Below the pieces are notes generated by a model. It saw only the letters and a list, made by a program, of their open reading frames with translations. It searched no databases and was not told where the DNA came from. A DNA stretch of 64,000 nt from Halostagnicola sp. A-GB9-2. GTDB taxonomy: Archaea > Halobacteriota > Halobacteria > Halobacteriales > Natrialbaceae. Shown piece by piece: positions 63,057-64,000 of this stretch. Numbering within the stretch: position 1 is the stretch's first letter; the number at the start of each line of letters is the position of its first letter. The DNA lies in the NCBI RefSeq assembly GCF_030068615.1, contig NZ_JASJOC010000010.1, positions 51,092-115,091 on the forward strand, written 5' to 3'. The position numbers were made by a program, and so were the translations under genes.

Positions 63057-63974
63057 TCAGGTAACGTCGAACACCCGCGAGAGACCCATCGCAGGGAGGA
63101 GGAACACGAGTGCAGCCAACGACCATCGGATTCCGACGATAGCAGCAAACGCCGCGTTCAGCACGATCAGCGCTACTACGCACGTGCCGATTGCCGGTCC
63201 AATCGTCGCCGGCGAGGGGTCTGCGTACGCCCTAAACAGCGCTCGTCCGGTCCATGCGGTGAATCCACTGAGAAGTCCGATTGCGAGCGCGACCTCCACC
63301 GGTGACGGGCTCCGAACGACTGCGACGGCGAGAACACCGAGTACGGCGGCTCCCGTTCCTCCGATCGCGACCGGTATCGATCGCGAATCGGTGTCTCCCG
63401 TCTCGCTCTCGGCGAGAAAGGTGACGGCCGCGATATAGAGGGTGATAGTCCCGACGACAGCGACGGCCCACGACGGAAGCGCAGTAGGAGAGACGGCGAG
63501 TGTCGACCCGAGGAGGACGTTCAGTCCCCGGCTTCCGCCCATGAGCAGGAACCCGACGGACGTCCCCTTGAATACGCCGTCGTACAGGAGGATTGTGAGA
63601 GCGAGCACGGCAGCGACGAGCCCGGAAGTGAAACCGGCGGCTACCAGAGCGAGCAAGACGCCGCTTCCGAGTAGTACAACTCCAAACACGAGCGCCTGAC
63701 GCTTCGATACGTCGCCGGACGGTATCGGACGTTCCGGACGCTCTCGAGCGTCTTCGTCGGCGTCGAAGTAGTCGTTGAGCGTCGTTCCAGCCGCGTACAA
63801 CAGGATCGAAGCGAGCGCCAGACCGACGACGCCATCGATCGAAATCGAGTATCCCGCGCCGGCGGCTATCGCAGCGCCGAGGATTATGTCCGGCGGTGCC
63901 GTAAAGAGGTTCGGAACTCTCACTAACGTCGCGTAGGAAGTGACTGTTCTGCTGTTTCCACTGGTTTCGTTCAT
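63057..63974 (-). CDS. UbiA-family prenyltransferase (EboC-like)
   Basis: A 305-residue polytopic membrane enzyme with about eight to nine helices. The first Asp-rich motif NDYFDADEDARERPERPIPSG (about residues 67-87) binds prenyl diphosphate through Mg. The second conserved region is LLYDGVFKGTSVGFLLMGGSRGLNVLLGS, and the text DARERPERPIPSG is typical of the EboC-like branch rather than of ubiquinone enzymes. It would join a prenyl chain to an acceptor that may be supplied by the cyclitol-type genes beside it. It starts at the ATG at 63974, close to the window edge. Confidence 0.87.
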   Translation of the reverse strand: MNETSGNSRTVTSYATLVRVPNLFTAPPDIILGAAIAAGAGYSISIDGVVGLALASILLYAAGTTLNDYFDADEDARERPERPIPSGDVSKRQALVFGVVLLGSGVLLALVAAGFTSGLVAAVLALTILLYDGVFKGTSVGFLLMGGSRGLNVLLGSTLAVSPTALPSWAVAVVGTITLYIAAVTFLAESETGDTDSRSIPVAIGGTGAAVLGVLAVAVVRSPSPVEVALAIGLLSGFTAWTGRALFRAYADPSPATIGPAIGTCVVALIVLNAAFAAIVGIRWSLAALVFLLPAMGLSRVFDVT

Positions 63975-64000
63975 TCTCCTACGAATCCGTTGAATTAGTC

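Noticed and set aside
1..64000. CRISPR arrays, rRNA, complete IS elements or a replication origin
   Set aside because: No regularly spaced repeats, conserved rRNA segments, intact transposase genes or Orc1/Cdc6-type gene with origin repeats were found on reading.

Overview
The window reads as haloarchaeal chromosome or megaplasmid (class Halobacteria). Proteins are acidic and Asp/Glu-rich, exported proteins carry twin-arginine (Tat) signals and LAGC lipoboxes, blue-copper halocyanin domains are frequent, and many start codons lie about 25-30 nt after an archaeal TATA box, as on leaderless transcripts. A Natrialba/Natrinema/Haloterrigena-type genus is a guess only. I see no rRNA, tRNA, CRISPR or replication genes.

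Region 1 (1-18.2 kb) is a mosaic of ordinary genes: an exported beta-propeller protein, uridine kinase, NAD synthetase, a UspA protein, a PiT-type phosphate transporter, a linear-amide hydrolase, a GH2 glycosidase and an alpha/beta hydrolase. Decay is visible: an amber-interrupted wHTH gene, a truncated wHTH gene, a UspA-like fragment, a frameshifted SRPBCC gene, and a DHFR-like gene with two Trp-to-stop changes cut by an IS200/IS605-like end.

Region 2 (18.8-26.5 kb) looks like lactate and organic-acid use: lactate permease facing a large FAD/Fe-S D-lactate (glycolate-type) dehydrogenase, then a VOC protein, a malyl-CoA-lyase-like CitE protein and an IclR regulator.

Region 3 (27-57 kb) is a large sugar-oxidation island. 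It holds a GAF protein, a Tat-exported multicopper oxidase, a DgoD-like dehydratase lacking both expected catalytic histidines, an IclR regulator, a SelA-fold PLP enzyme, a solitary small tatA, two Tat-exported xylose-isomerase-like TIM barrels (one fused to a DUF1080/3-keto-disaccharide hydrolase domain) plus a decayed third copy, two very large cupredoxin-PQQ sugar dehydrogenase fusions, a halocyanin lipoprotein, a complete BMP-type ABC importer, a cytosolic TIM-barrel isomerase with a Gfo/Idh/MocA dehydrogenase, and a PQQ dehydrogenase lipoprotein. My inference is an extracytoplasmic oxidative glycoside/sugar pathway: PQQ enzymes oxidise sugars and pass electrons to built-in blue-copper domains, DUF1080 and TIM-barrel enzymes cut keto-glycosides, and the ABC importer and cytosolic enzymes take up and process products.

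Region 4 (57.5-64 kb) holds an alkaline-phosphatase-superfamily protein, inositol-3-phosphate synthase, a TIM-barrel isomerase and a UbiA prenyltransferase, all on the minus strand, with a divergent membrane protein between. The set resembles the bacterial ebo operon with inositol-phosphate synthase in place of its dehydroquinate-synthase-like cyclase. The island and the ebo-like cluster are the most interesting parts of the window.
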